Origin: Paraphoma chrysanthemicola
Taxonomy: Eukaryota; Ascomycota; Dothideomycetes; Pleosporales; Phaeosphaeriaceae
Assembly (NCBI GenBank): GCA_020744225.1
Contig: JAGMWG010000003.1
Coordinates: 1,612,001 to 1,676,000 of the forward strand
Direction: 5' to 3'
Length of the DNA stretch: 64,000 bases
Shown piece by piece: positions 44,786-57,321 of the stretch (position 1 is its first letter; the number at the start of each line of letters is the position of its first letter). A program made the translations under genes and the position numbers. The notes under the pieces are model-generated. The model did not search any database, was not told where the DNA came from, and saw nothing but the letters and a program-made list of their open reading frames with translations.

Positions 44786-47204
44786 TCAAGGCTCCTTCTG
44801 CGCACCCCACACGATAGACTCCATGAGTGCGTACGGTGACGAGTCGAGATCCAGACCCAATAGCGGTGACTGCGAGAACATGTTGCTGTCGCCATTGATC
44901 AAGGCATTGTTGATGTCATCGGCGGTGAAGACGTGCATGGTAGGCGAGGCCTGCGAGCCCGACTCGCTCGTTTTGCGGTGGTGTGTTGATGTTATCTTCA
45001 GCAGGCGTTCCAGAGCCGAGACTGAGCGTGTGATAGGGGTCGCCATCTCAGCAGGGTCGACATCTTTTGTGACATCAGACAAGACCTGGATGACGTTCTG
45101 TAGGAGGCCGCGTGCGCGTTCGTTGCGGTTGTGTTCACCAAGGATACCAAGGAGAAGCGCTGAGCTTAATGAGCGGTGGACTGCTGACCATGATCTTGTT
45201 GCAAACGGTGTCATGTTCTGTAGGCCGAGGAAAGCTTCCACTGTGTTTGTCAGACTGTCGATACAAGTCTTTCGCAACGTCTTCGACAGATCAAGGCCGG
45301 CGGTAGCGGGGCTGATGGCAGGCCGACAAAGCTCGGAGGTGATGTATGAGATGTGCAAGTATAGCGCCCAATGTTCGAGCTGATCGCGCATTGACCTGCA
45401 CCTTCTCGAATCCTTCAAATAATCCGCTGCATCGATCATGATTTCCTGCAGCTCGTTACGGTGCTCGGTGATTCTGATCAATGCGTCGTGTGAATTTTGT
45501 GGTCGTTGGCGTTCGCGAACGATATCGAGACCGACTTTACAAAGACGATACATGCTCTCAACGTACGTTCTCGTGCCAGGTGCCGTATGTTGACTGAGCG
45601 GTACCGTGTGGTCGATTGTGGTAGTCGAGGATGCGCGGTCGTAGGAGACAGACAACAGCGAATCCTGCCATAGCAATGCCCACCAGACTTTGCTACGTGT
45701 GATCTTCTGATGAACAGGTGTCGATGGCGGACACAGGCGATGTAGACCAAGCGTCTGTGACAGGCGAACGGTAAGACCCATCAGACTCCACGCTACGCCC
45801 GCGTTCATGTTGTTTGAGATGACGTTGCCGAGGATGAGCAGGGTCTGGATATTTTCGAGTGTCGCGTGGGAGAGAAAATTGGTAAATCGCAGGCATTCAA
45901 AACTGCAGCAGACGTAGACTTGTGATGTCAGCTCTCTCTCGCGTCTCGACAACGTCGAACATTGACATCCGGAAGCGAGAATCGCAAAGACCAGCCCGAT
46001 CCAGTGGAGATCTTTGCCATATATCTGCTGGTCAGTTATGCCGTCCGTCCCGTGTGAGCTTGCGCGGTTGATGAGAAATAGCAGCAGATCCGATTCGATG
46101 CCTTCAATGTCGGACACCGCGGGATAAACGACATGCGCTGTTTCGCGATAGCATCGGAAGAAGCTCAGACATTCCGAGTCGCTGGGAAGGGCATTCGCGA
46201 GTTCGTTGGCGCGAGCTATTGAACCGTGGGGAAGGCCCCAGAGGTCAACGAATGGGTATGTGGCGCTCTCGTTGTCCAGTCCGAATATAGGCAGCATGCT
46301 CTTCTTGCCCAGCAGGTCTTGCACCCCTGGCGCCCATTCTGTATTGCCTCTACCCAGTGCCATGACCAGCGCCGGTACAGAGCTTGGTCCGATGTGTATT
46401 GTCTGGCCAGTAATGTCGTTGCGCGTGTGTATGCCTTGGGTCCGTACGTGACTCTGCTCGCCGTCTATGGGCGCTGGGGCCGCTAGAGGAGTGTTTCCGG
46501 ATGTTGAGGGAGAGAAGCCATTGATAGGCGGTGGCACTTCAGCCACGCTGCTGATCGAGTTCTTCAGCTCTCCGAGGGACTTCTCTGCTTGCTGCAGTTT
46601 AGCGCAGATGCGCTCCCAGTCCTGCCATTGTCAGCACCGGCTACTGCCGTCCACCTGCTGTCATGCGCACCTCTCGAGGCAGAGTGACTGTCCCGCCGTG
46701 GATGTGCACCACGCCATTGGAGAAGTCATGGCCGTTCTGTCCGAGCCCCATGCTTATCCTCTTTGCGGGCGGATGCGACTCGCTCGGCGGATGGTATGTA
46801 CATAGTTCAGGATGTTCGCGCACGACGCACGTCTTGCAAGGGACCGACTGATCGCATTTGACTTTTCGCTGGCGACACGGATAGCAAGCCTACAAGTCCA
46901 GTCAGTTCACGGTCGCGGGGTCGCAGCGGTCCGCAAGCTAGATGCTATGCGCCGGATTCTATAGCCCAAACTGGCAATGAAGAGACGCTTTCTCTGCGCG
47001 AGTCCGTCTCTTATATTCTGCAAATGCTCCCTCATGCCACAAACACTCTTTCACCATTGCGCATCGTGTCGTTCTTACCTTGTATTCCCTGGCCTTCCGC
47101 TTCCTGCGCAGAATCTCGTCGACGTCGGCGCGTGGCGGCGTGTCTTGCAAAAAGCCAGAAGACGCATGCGGCTGCTGCTGCGACTTGAGATCGTGATCAT
47201 CCAT
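44786..47204 (-). CDS. Zn2Cys6 transcription factor, 726 aa
   Basis: Exons 47079-47204, 46671-46889 and 44786-46621. The binuclear zinc cluster begins one residue into exon 2: ACYPCRQRKVKCDQSVPCKT and four more residues to RE, giving C-X2-C-X6-C-X5-C-X2-C-X8-C. A basic segment (RRKRKAREYK) precedes it. A short coiled coil follows in exon 3 (DWERICAKLQQAEKSLGELK), then the fungal-specific regulatory domain at about residues 230-480 (FFRCYRETAHVVYPAV, VWWALLWQDSLLSVSYDRAS). The first ATG of exon 1, MDDHDLKSQQQ, is used; the frame upstream has no ATG. Intron 1 (189 bases) is unusually long. Target genes are unknown; the adjacent MFS gene on the same strand is a candidate. Confidence 0.9.
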
Positions 47205-48284
47205 CTTCGGACGGTTCGGTGGGGATTCGGAGTTGTCGAGAAGCAACGCGCGACTGACAGAGGCGGGCTTGGTCTCCACGGCTCGGTCCCATGTCCCCAC
47301 CTGCGCTTTCGGCTGGCTAGGCGCTGGCTGGCGATCCCGGTTGGCTAACCGTTAGTCACGGGCTAGCGAAGGCTTGACTCGAGCTACTGCGTTATTTTGT
47401 ACCTTGCAAAGGTATACGAGATCATCTTTCAGCAAATGTCGCTGGAAAACCTGTTTTCAGTGGCGTCATCAATGCATCTATGCAACAAATCTCCTTGAAC
47501 CACCATCTACTTCACGTTCATCTCAGAACTTGTCTTCTTCTGCAAGGCATCGCACCACTTTTGACAAACAAACTCACTGCATCTTCCATTGGCAAATGAT
47601 GATAGTAGGCTGGTACATGGAGGCTTTGCCTCTGTCATGCGCTCCCATACTTGCATAGCCGAGCTATTTTGCATTTTAGAGATCTTTCGGGACTATCACG
47701 CCTCTGCTGTCGAATTCGCACCGGAGACGCCTTACTGTAAAAGCCCAAGATTGCGCGTTGAAGTTGCGAGCCCCACCATCAATGTACCCATCAGCGGAAC
47801 GTCTTCCGAGGTTATCATCACGCATGACTTGGCTCCTGTCATAATGCCCAGATTCTGGCGAGATATGAGTAAGCCCTGAGATCAACAGTCAAATTCGCGC
47901 ACAAAGCCAGCGTCGGCGCGGACGGCGGATGGATGAAGGCGCCAAAGGGCTCACGATCTTCACAGCAGCATCTCTACAAGATCAGTAATCTTCAATAAGA
48001 TCAAACTTTTGTTATAGCCTCTATCAAAGAAATGTAAAACGCCACCTAGAATTATGCTATTCCCTGTATCGAGAAGCCTCTCGAGGACCCGTCCTCCAGT
48101 CCGCCTTCCGGGTGATCCGGACGCCATCGACAACGCCATTCAATGCAATGCAACTGTAAAAAGCCCATGATAACCGCCACGAAACTCCGCATTCATGCAA
48201 CCGACAATGTCTCTCAAGAAAGGATCGCCAGGGTGAGTTCAAAGACCTGACTATACCGCAGATCTGCGAGATGCAGCTCGCTCT
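47205..48284. other. gap between regulator and MFS transporter
   Basis: It holds the promoter of the regulator (-) and the 3' flank of the transporter (-). No gene recognised. Confidence 0.5.
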
Positions 48285-50056
48285 CTAAGCACCTTGCTTC
48301 TCGCCTGGCTGGTTTTCCTCATCCTCGGAGTAGGCGTAGTGCGAGTGTGCGCGAATCCTGGAGCCGAAGAAGTAAAACACAAAGGGAATTCCGCAGCATG
48401 CGAGGCCAATAAACGCGAGAAGCGAGCTGGCCCACTGGTTTCCAAGCCTGTCATACATCTGATTGGTGAAAAGAACGGCAGATGCGCCCCAGAATGATCG
48501 TAAGAAGGTCTTCGCAGCAAGTGCCGAAGCAGCTTGATGCTGGTACGAGTCCACGAGATAGTTATTCGCCGCATTGTAGAGGAAGATGAAGCCGAACCCG
48601 ACACTAAAACCGCCCATGGCTGGGCCCCACCACGAAACTTCTTTGTAGCTGGTCCATGCGAATATGAACACGCCAATGGGAATGAACCAACACGATGCCA
48701 TCATCGGGATGAGACGGGCTTCGGCAGGAGGATGGCCGTTGTGCTTTGCGACCAGGGTCATGTAGTGCTTGTTGACAAGAGGAGCGCACGCGGCGCTACC
48801 CAAAACTCCCAGAATGAGCGGGATGAACATGAGTCCGGTGATGCCAGCGGAGTAGCCCTGTTGGATGCGTTAGTATGCTATGACATAGGCAATGCTGCAG
48901 GGAAACGTACCTTGCCCTTTTGGTAGACAATGGGATATGCAACGAAGAACATGTAGAGAAGACCGTAAAGCACAGACATGTAGACCGAGATGAAGAAGAC
49001 AATCAACTCTCGGAAAAGTAGCTGGAATGGGCGGAGGAGGAAGAGCGACAAGCGCTGGCTGAACGGCCGAGTATCAAGGTCCTGCTCGGTCACGAATTTC
49101 GCATCGCCCGTCTGCTTACGAAGCTTCTTTGCGCGAACTGCGAGCAGGCGAGGGGCATAGGTCTCCGGGACGGTGAAGGTGATCAAGATCCAAACGCAGC
49201 CACTGAGGATCAACTGGATCCAGTACAGCCACCTCCATCCGCCAGCTTCAGATAGAAAGCCGCCGACAAGAGGACCGACACCGGGGCCGATGAATGGGGC
49301 TGCGGAGAAAGCAGCCATTGGCACTCCGCGCTCTTCGTTCTTCCACAGATCGACAAGAGTGCCACCAACGAGAGACATTGGTGCAGAAAAGGCAACACCA
49401 GCGATGAATCGCGTGACTAGGAGAGTGCCAATGTTCTTTGCTACGGCGCCCGGGATTGTGAAGATGACCGCAAGACCAAGGGTAATAGCGTAGACAGGAC
49501 GACGTCCAAAGATTTCAGACAGTGGAGCAAATGCCATGGGTCCAACGCCGAATCCAATGACAAAGAGAGTGATAGTGAGGAGAGAAACCTCCTCGCTGAC
49601 ATGGAATTCGGCCGAGACACCTTCAAGATCTGCTGTGATGACTGCCGAATTGAAGGCAACCACAAAGCAAGTGATCGCTACACACATCGTGCAGTACCAT
49701 TTGTATGCTTTACTCCAATTCTTTGGGTTCTCTGGGTCATCAATTTTGAACGTAACTAGTTCGTAGCGTTCGATGCGCCCAGTCGCACTGGAGCGAACTT
49801 CCCGAAGCATCTGGCCATCGATAGTCTCTTGGGTGTATTCGTCCAGGTTGGCCTCATTGCTAAGGGTTCGCAGAGGTAGATTGATGACATCCTCAATGGT
49901 AGGCACGCGACGGATGGGTTCATCCAGAGGCTTCTCAGAGTCGAAGTGGGTGATTTCAGATGCACTGTCATCTGGTATGGCGTGGACTGGATGTGTTGGA
50001 TTAGCATCGGCAAAGTCCCTTGACAATGCGTGCTGCTGATGTGTTTCCTGGGCCAT
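48285..50056 (-). CDS. MFS drug:H+ antiporter (DHA1-type), 572 aa
   Basis: Exons 48911-50056 and 48285-48857, one 53-base intron with branch site ACTAAC. After a 130-residue cytoplasmic N-terminus come about 12 membrane helices. Between helices 2 and 3 stands PLSEIFGRRPVYAIT (motif A of DHA1 carriers), and helix 5 carries GPGVGPLVGGFLSE (antiporter motif C). The segment FKIDDPENPKNWSKAYKWY before helix 1 is typical of fungal multidrug and polyamine DHA1 proteins. It probably exports toxic or small organic compounds across the plasma membrane. The start MAQETHQQHAL is chosen; the open frame upstream lacks a convincing ATG. The Zn2Cys6 regulator lies downstream in the same direction. Confidence 0.9.
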
Positions 50057-50661
50057 GATCGCTGAACCGAATACTAGAGCTTTCTTTTGTGGATCCCAAG
50101 GGATAAAGGTGTAGAAGCTGGATATCCAGCCTTGGACGACCAGTGGCAAGTATTTATGTGTTGTCTATAGTGATGGGCGAGCGTCGAAGTATGCGACGTG
50201 CTGAATGATGTTCAACTTTGTAGTGGTAAGCACTTCGAGAAAGATATGCCAGATTCGGAAAATCCTAGGGGTGGGATAATGGTACGGAAGGTGATGCAAT
50301 GGTGATTGTTGGTGATAGTGGTGAAACGCATTTTGGGCGACGGAAGTCTCGATATATATACAGCACGGGCGATTGCAAGATTTGCAGCACTGACGATAAC
50401 ATTTGCAACATATCAGAAATCTTGACGGAGTTCGCTCGGAACAGTCAGAATGTAGTGGCTCTATGTTTTGACGACGGAAGCGCGTCTCGTCTCGCCATTT
50501 ACTAGTGTCAAAGTGGACAAGCGCAGCTGCTTCTTTCGGCTGATGGCTGAAGTACCTGGCCTTGGCACGTCAAGCTAGCAGGAAATATCTCGGAGAGGAT
50601 GACATGGACCAAGATGCGGCCACTTCACGCTGAAGTTTCTGGATATTCGCCCCACTGTTCC

Positions 50662-51057
50662 TTATCGTCTGGCCTTTGGGCCTCGCAGGGTTCGGATGCT
50701 TCTGCGTACGGACTTCTCACCACGACGAAGCCTGACGTCACTCTGATCGTTGTAGAGATTGAACGGAACTGAGCCTGGGACGTTCGAGCTCGGAAGTGCT
50801 GCATACACTGCTCGAATGAGCATACCGAGTCTTGCAGTTTCTCTTCGAGCCTTGGAAGCATCGTCGCATGTATCTACCCAATTTTGCTTTTGAGTGTATT
50901 GCATTTCGCCACCGAATTTGTCTGCCAAACGATCTCGTGACCTACCGCTATTGAACTCGCCCGAGCGGTCACGAGAGTCGTCAACCACGAAAGCCATCCA
51001 AAAACGCCTGTCCACTCCTACAAAACATATTCCAGAGCAGTCGAAATGCAAGTACAT
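50662..51057 (-). other. open frame of 131 codons, possible gene remnant
   Basis: The frame starts MYLHFDCSGICFVGVDRRFW and ends in an Arg-rich segment. The part GICFVGVDRRFWMAFVVDD recalls a pattern seen in some large fungal proteins of unknown function, but the resemblance is weak. No intron leads to more sequence of the same kind. It may be a decayed fragment or chance. Confidence 0.2.
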
Positions 51058-52831
51058 GCTCAGTCATCTTAACGAGGCCGAACCAAGGCGGACCGTCCCG
51101 AGACAGAGTGAGTAATCTGCAGAGGATGCTTTATTCCATGTAAGTCCACCTTAACTCCTGGCGTGTCATGTATTGCACATCCATCACAAAGCATGTACAT
51201 GCTTACCATTTGGCGGTGCACGTATTACCTGGATACTCTGTGAGTCGTTTGGATTTACTCGCTAGTATACAATGGTACCTAGTGTAAGTTTTTGTTGTGG
51301 CTATGATTGTCGTTGAGGTGGACGACTGACAGGGCATTGTCGCATCTAAATCGTGTTGTCGCTTGTGCGTCATCACCTAGCGAACACAATGCTTGCTCGC
51401 TCACTGACACACCAGTTCTACAGACGATGAACAGAGTTGCATCCGAAATATCTATAAATGATAACCGTTATCCCTTTAATAACTTCCCAAGGGCAAACCA
51501 AAATATCGGCAACCTGGGGAGCTTTGAGAGCAAACCATAGAGGGTATGTAAGGCTCATCTATGAGTAGTAACAACAATGCTATAGTCGGACCTCGGAACT
51601 GCCTGTGTTAATCTTTCTGACGGCGATGGTTGAAATGGAGAGAAAGTGTCTTGTCTGTAACTATGGCTCTTGATGCGAACAGTGTGCGTGCGCTTCGGCA
51701 ACGGAATAGAGTGCTTTTGGAATTATAGCCTCGCGAAGTAAGCGGATCAGCGCCTTTCCTTTTCTCCATCGCCTGATGATATGTCGCATTGGGCGGATTG
51801 GGCAGACTTTTCTTCCTACCGGGTCTCCAGCACCATGGGCAGAGGGACACTCCATATATTGCCACTTCACTGGATGTGAATGGGCTGCATCGGAAGTGAG
51901 GTGTCAACACCCAATACTCATGCAATCACTAAAACGGAGAAGTGACGAGATTATTACCACGGTAGATGGTACATGAACCGTGACAGCAAAAGACCAAAAT
52001 GAAGGCATATGAGTAGGCCCCTACTTCCGTGGAAGCTGGTAGCACAGCTCGCACACCGGTGAGCGGAGACGGACCCCACCTCACGGAGCAGGGCCATGGC
52101 TCTTTGTTACCTCCTGCATGGGCGGAAACAAGGGTCATCCAACAAGATCGTGCGTCGGGCCAACGAAATGTGTCGAGCCTTGTGCAATGAGGTGGCCCAT
52201 TCAGATGCTGCAATAAGACACATAACGATCTTGAATCGCCTTTGGTCCTTCGTGTGTGACGGAGTGACTTACACCACATGCTCATGCAAGCCTGCGTGAG
52301 CATTCAACGATCCTGTTCGGAGCTGAAGTGGTGACCCGAGCAAATCCACATCCGAATCATCAACAATCAGCACAGCAGGTGAATTATGCTTGAAAAGAAT
52401 TATGCAATCCACCGATTTGTTCTGCACGAATAGAGTTGATCATCGAGAAGCAAAGTGTCCCAGCAGACCGCTTCGAGGCGGCCGGCTTTTAGCCGACCTG
52501 AATGTCCAGAGGTCCTTCAGTGTGCGGCGCTTTATGCTTATCCAATCAGGACAAGTCATCTGTCCCTAAATGTATGCAGTGAGTTGACTAGCTCAAAACT
52601 CTCCAAGCGAAAGTGGCTATGCTATGCCATTGTTTAAATGCGACGTGGGATCAGCAGAACAGCTCGCAAAGAATGCAAACCACTAAGAGTGATCTTGACC
52701 AGTCTATGGCGAGAGTGAAGTTAGGAATATGGTCGCGGAATGAGCACTAGCAATATGACTCAGGTGGAACTGACATCGATGATAACTAACGAGGGCTAAA
52801 ACTGCCTACCTGCTTGGCTGCTGGGATATAC

Positions 52832-53058
52832 CTAGAGGGTAGGCTGTGGATGTTGCTGCGCTTCACAGATGTCTGAACAGTGCTGAGCTTGAAAACTTTC
52901 CATGTTTCTTTGAGAGTGTGAGTAGCACTTTCGACTTCGACCATGCTGAAGTTGTCCTCGGAAAGGGTACCCAGCGGGTGGGATTTTTGGCGCACAAGCT
53001 CCGGGTAATCAGGGTGCGTGGCCGGAGCGAACGGCTCGATCAGGGCGACGAACTCGTC
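52832..53058 (-). other. possible exon of an unrecognised gene
   Basis: An open segment of about 75 codons is limited upstream by a stop at 53059-53061 and ends in SLPSR at a donor-like GTATAT. The translation (ALIEPFAPATHPDYPE, SHPLGTLSEDNFSMVEVE, TWKVFKLSTVQTSVKR) has natural protein composition. I could not find a start exon or a convincing next exon. It may be a truncated gene or an internal exon of a gene I could not assemble. Confidence 0.28.
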
Positions 53059-54182
53059 TCACAAGCCTGCGTTGCTGCTATGTGCCGGGAAGGTGGTGTG
53101 ACAGCCGAGCAGCAAATGTTTGTGGGCATGCGATCGTGAAATAAGACTGGGCGAAGTGTACTAAATCGGGCAGCGGACTAGAAGCAGGAGCGGCATAGTC
53201 ACCGCGTTCGCCGCGCATCAGAGCCGTCCGCCCCGCTGGCCGTGGTGGGGGAGCTGCTGGACTGCACTTCACACCCAGAGCCCATCACGGTGTTTGCTCA
53301 AGCAGGCAAGTGCGCTGGCTCAAACCTTCCTTTGCTGGCAGATGCCAAAAGTCTCGTGTTATAATTTCTTCTGGGCCAGTCCCACCACGTAAACACCACC
53401 CCGAAGGCTGACAGGACACCAACCCGATCGTTCTGCAACCTCACCCGCCGTCAACCAAACCAAGCTGTCGGGACTTCCTTGAGCTCTCGGTGTCCACTTC
53501 TGCACGACGATTGGCTGGAAGGCTGCTGTGCCGTGGGGAGGCTTGCTCGTTCGAGGCTCCATACAGCGTCATTGAGGAAGGCAGAAGAAGGACCGCAATC
53601 TGTCGTCTGCAGGCCTGGGAGTACGCATTGGGTCCACACTCAGCTGGCACGGTAGCTACCTTCTTATACACATTATGGGTAAGAGCTAGCCACGCCATCC
53701 GTGACTTCCCCTCCCTAAATCCCCTCATTCTCGCGCCATCCATCACGGTTCTGTTTTCTCTCATCCTGAGCATCTTCCCGCTGACTCCGGCACCCAGACG
53801 ACAACTACCGTCCAGACGATAGGGTAAGTCAGCCTTGTCTCCTCACTGTCTCATCGTGTGCGCCGTCCCAAGCCAGCAACCGCGCCCGGGCCTCCCTATT
53901 GCAGCGCGGCAGTGGCGACGGTGAAGGAGCTGTCAGGATTCTCCTCCATCTATCCGGACAGCACCTGTCGGTCGTTCATGGTGAAGTCGTTGTGGCGTCC
54001 ACGTGACCTAGCCGGCAATCGCCGCCAAGCGCTTGACCTCACTGGGCTGCACCAGCGTTGCTCACCTTCGCGCGAGCTCCACCTTCCGCGCACTCCATCA
54101 CCAACACAACAGCAGCCAGCAATCACGCACACCCATCACTGTTTTTTGCTTTGCTTTACTTCGCTCGTTATCGCTCGACATC

Positions 54183-55858
54183 ATGTCGTACGAGACTGAC
54201 CAGTATGACCAGCGCGACCGCTCACCTCGCCGACGATCTCGCTCACCACGGCGCTCTCGTCGATCGTATTCTCCCCGCAGCCGCTCACGCAGCCGTGATC
54301 GCGACGAGTATCGCCGCAGCGACCGCCGTTCGCGATCACCCAACAGTGCTGCACAGGGTGCAGGAGGCTACCAGTCGTCTTACCCAGCTCGAGGAGCGCC
54401 GGCGCGTTCAGTGGAAGGCAAGGACAATATGATGCAGAGTATCCGAGATTCGTCGCAGCAGGACCGCCGCGTCTATGTCGGCAATCTGTCCTACGACGTC
54501 AAGTGGCATCACCTGAAGGACTTCATGCGACAAGGTACGGCTTTCAGACCAGGCAGAAGACGGAGGCTAATGCGCAGTCGCAGCGGGTGAAGTTCTCTTC
54601 GCCGACGTGTTGCTACTACCGAACGGAATGTCAAAGGTAATGATAGATGGCTGGTCTTGATCGTGAGAAGGATGGAGGTTGACTGGCTTTTGCTTGGGTG
54701 TAGGGCTGTGGCATAGTGGAATATGCCACCCGGGAGCAGGCGCAGAACGCCGTGGCGACGCTCAGCAATCAGAACCTGATGGGACGACTCGTCTACGTTC
54801 GCGAAGATCGAGAGGCCGAGCCTCGTTTCAGCAACCCCAGCACCTCACGCGGAGGTTTCGAAGGTGGTCCCGGCATGCGTGGCGGCGGATTCCAAGGTGG
54901 TTTTGGGGGGCCCCCCAACGCCGGTGCTGGTGGAGGTGGCAGACAGGTCTACGTTGCCAACGTTTGTAGCCCATTTCCTAGTCGTTCCTCCTCCCGGGAT
55001 CACTGCTAATCGCACCCCTAGCTTCCCTACAACGTCGGTTGGCAGGATCTAAAGGACCTCTTCCGCCAAGCTGCTCACACCGGCTCCGTCCTCCGTGCTG
55101 ACGTCCACATGGCCCCCGATGGCCGTCCCAAGGGCTCTGGCATAGTCGCTTTTGAGACCGTGGACGATGCGCGGAACGCCATCAATCAGTTCAATGGCTA
55201 TGACTGGCAAGGCCGCCAACTCGAGGTCCGCGAGGACCGTTTCGCTGGAGCTCCAGGCGGTTTTGGAGGTCGCGGTGGATTTGGCGGCCGAGGTGGATTT
55301 GGTGGTGGCTTTGGCGGACGTGGAGGTTTTGGCGGTCGAGGTGGGTTTGGAGGCGGTTTTGGCGGGCGTGGCGGCTACGGAGGTGGTGGTGGCGGCGGCT
55401 ATGGTGGTCCTCCTAGCGGTGGTGCAGGCTTCGAGCCGAACGCAACGGCCAACGCGCCCAACCCCTTCACCGACTTCGCTGCCTCGGGTGGAGAGCCCAG
55501 CAACACCATCTACGTCCGCAACTTGCCTTGGTCCACTAGCAACGAGGATCTTGTCGAGCTCTTCACCACCATTGGTAAGGTCGAGCGTGCGGAGATTCAG
55601 TACGAGCCAAATGGTCGCTCTCGAGGCACAGGTGTGGTCGAGTTTGAGAAGAACGCAGATGCCGAAACAGCTATTGGTATGTGTGACATGTAACATTACG
55701 GATCAAGCACTGACTCGATTCCAGCCAAGTTTACGGGTTACCAATATGGCGGTCGACCTCTTGGTCTTACCTACGTCAAATATACCAACCAGGGCAACAG
55801 CGATGCCATGGAGGGTACTGAGCATACTGGAGGTCTGACTCAGGATCAGATCATGTAG
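54183..55858 (+). CDS. GBP2: three-RRM mRNA-binding protein, Gbp2/Hrb1-like, 483 aa
   Basis: Exons 54183-54534, 54584-54636, 54704-54961, 55022-55676 and 55725-55858. An N-terminal Arg-Ser-rich region (RSPRRRSRSPRRSRR) is followed by three RNA-recognition motifs. RRM1 has VYVGNL and KGCGIVEY; RRM2 has VYVANL and KGSGIVAF; RRM3 has IYVRNL and RGTGVVEF. A Gly-rich linker precedes RRM2 and an RGG-type region separates RRM2 and RRM3. This order equals that of yeast Gbp2 and Hrb1, SR-like proteins that join the TREX complex and accompany mRNA to the cytoplasm after quality control. RS repeats suggest SR-kinase phosphorylation, and the RGG region suggests arginine methylation. Confidence 0.92.
55256..55425 (+). 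repeat. coding repeat, FGGRGG units
   Basis: Tandem Gly-rich units of the form GGFGGRGG between RRM2 and RRM3 of the Gbp2-like protein. Each arginine is a possible methylation site. Confidence 0.85.
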
Positions 55859-56219
55859 AATGATTTCGAACCGCGGCATTGATGAGACACTTTATATCGA
55901 AGGGCCTCGTCTCCAACTTTCGTATATGGGGCTCAGGAATGTTACGGAACATGTCTCGTGTACATTCAATTTCTCATCATGAGATTGGACTCTGGGGAAA
56001 TTATCTCGTATGGATGGATGGATGCTATACATCTCGTTAAGAGGTGCACAAAATTTCCTTTCTGTACACTAAAAAACCAAAGTCGGTATGGAGATGGTGA
56101 GGCTCGATGATAATCGTCGTTCCATTGCTCTAATTACATCTGTCTCTTCTTCACGGAACCAGCCATCCCATGGCAAGGCTTCTAAACTGCACTAAATCGA
56201 GATTGACCCGTGAAAGCAA
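55859..56219. other. convergent 3' region, GBP2-like / mitochondrial carrier
   Basis: The 3' flanks of two convergent genes, AT-richer than the coding parts. Nothing else seen. Confidence 0.6.
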
Positions 56220-57321
56220 CTAAGGTGTCTGAAGAAATCGCATCATCCACTCGTACACCGCCCACTGTACAGCATTGACGACAAAAGCTCTTACACTGCA
56301 GATGCCCAGTCCTCTGAAGAATACACCGGCGCCTTCTGCCCGATAGGCCTGCCTTGCGATGTCCAACGCACCGCGGCGCTTGCTATCAATCTCTGACGGA
56401 AGCAAGGAACCCCTCTCGCCAGATCTAGGCCTACTCTCGTGCAGTGTTTGTGTCTGCACCCGTGTCTTGATGACATCAAGGGGAAAGATAGACGCCCATG
56501 TGACAATGCCCGCAAGACCTCCGCATAATAGCACTTTCATCGCCGTGTCTCGGTCGGAATCGTCTGATGATGTCCAGTTCTGCTTCATCCACTCGTACGA
56601 CCAAAAGCTGGCTCAAGATCAGCTATTGCCGGCCAAATAAGGCGTAGGTTCAACCACTTACTAGAAACCATAGCCCACTGCGTCTCTGATACTTGTGATG
56701 CCACCTCCATAGTACAGGCCTCTAATACCTTCATTCCTCCACACATCTTTGGTGATGGACCACGAGCTTATATTCCTCTCGGTTGAGACTTGCGCGCGGC
56801 ACTTTATGAGCTCTGTTGGTGCAGACACCACGAAGCTTGCAAGTCCACCGGTTGCGCCAGCAAGCCAAATCTTGGAATACGATGTCGGAGATGTGGGATC
56901 GTGAAGTAGTGCGAGCGTTCGATTGTAAGTTACGAAGAGGAGGGCATTGAGAGCGCCGTAGCCAAGTATGGGTGCTGTGGCGCCTATGCTGGGGAAGTCA
57001 AGTCAGCTTGTTGCACACGCTGCCGTGTTAAGACTGAAAACTGAACTACTCACCTCTTACCAGTGTCCCAGCATTCTCGAAATGCCCTCGGAAACCCTGC
57101 GGTGTTGCAATTGCAGTCGAGGCATCTGCATTGACAGTGATCTTGCCGGCTTGCAAGCGCGTCTTTATGAGGTCCAATGGGTTGCCGATGATAATGCCTG
57201 CTGCCCCAGAGACATATCCTGCCCAGAAATCTGCAGACATGTTGTGCTGTGAGATATTAAGAGCTGATGGAGGGGCGCTTTGTTTGGGGTCCTCGGTCGG
57301 ATTGTGGGGTACTTTTCTCAT
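56220..57321 (-). CDS. mitochondrial carrier family (SLC25) protein, 325 aa
   Basis: Exons 57054-57321, 56662-56983 and 56220-56607. Three repeats each carry the carrier signature: GNPLDLIKTR, SAPTELIKCR and IFPLDVIKTR. Glycine-rich odd-numbered helices follow the family pattern (DFWAGYVSGAAGIIIG, IWLAGATGGLASFVVS, VLLCGGLAGIVTWAS). It would exchange metabolites across the inner mitochondrial membrane; the substrate cannot be assigned. An ATG at 57240 gives a shorter product beginning MSADFWAG; the longer start at 57321 adds a 27-residue leader common in relatives. Intron 1 uses the GTGAGT donor and the second of two close AGs (CATAG), the only pair that keeps TLVRGATAPILGYG in frame. Confidence 0.88.

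Larger units (their letters stand above)
50057..54182. other. 4.1-kb gene-poor divergent region
   Basis: It lies between divergent genes (MFS, minus; GBP2-like, plus). Two open minus-strand segments that may be gene remnants are listed separately. The last 700 bases are C/T-rich and probably form the promoter and leader of the RNA-binding gene; a GTAAGT at about 53824 could begin a leader intron. Nothing else recognised. Confidence 0.5.
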
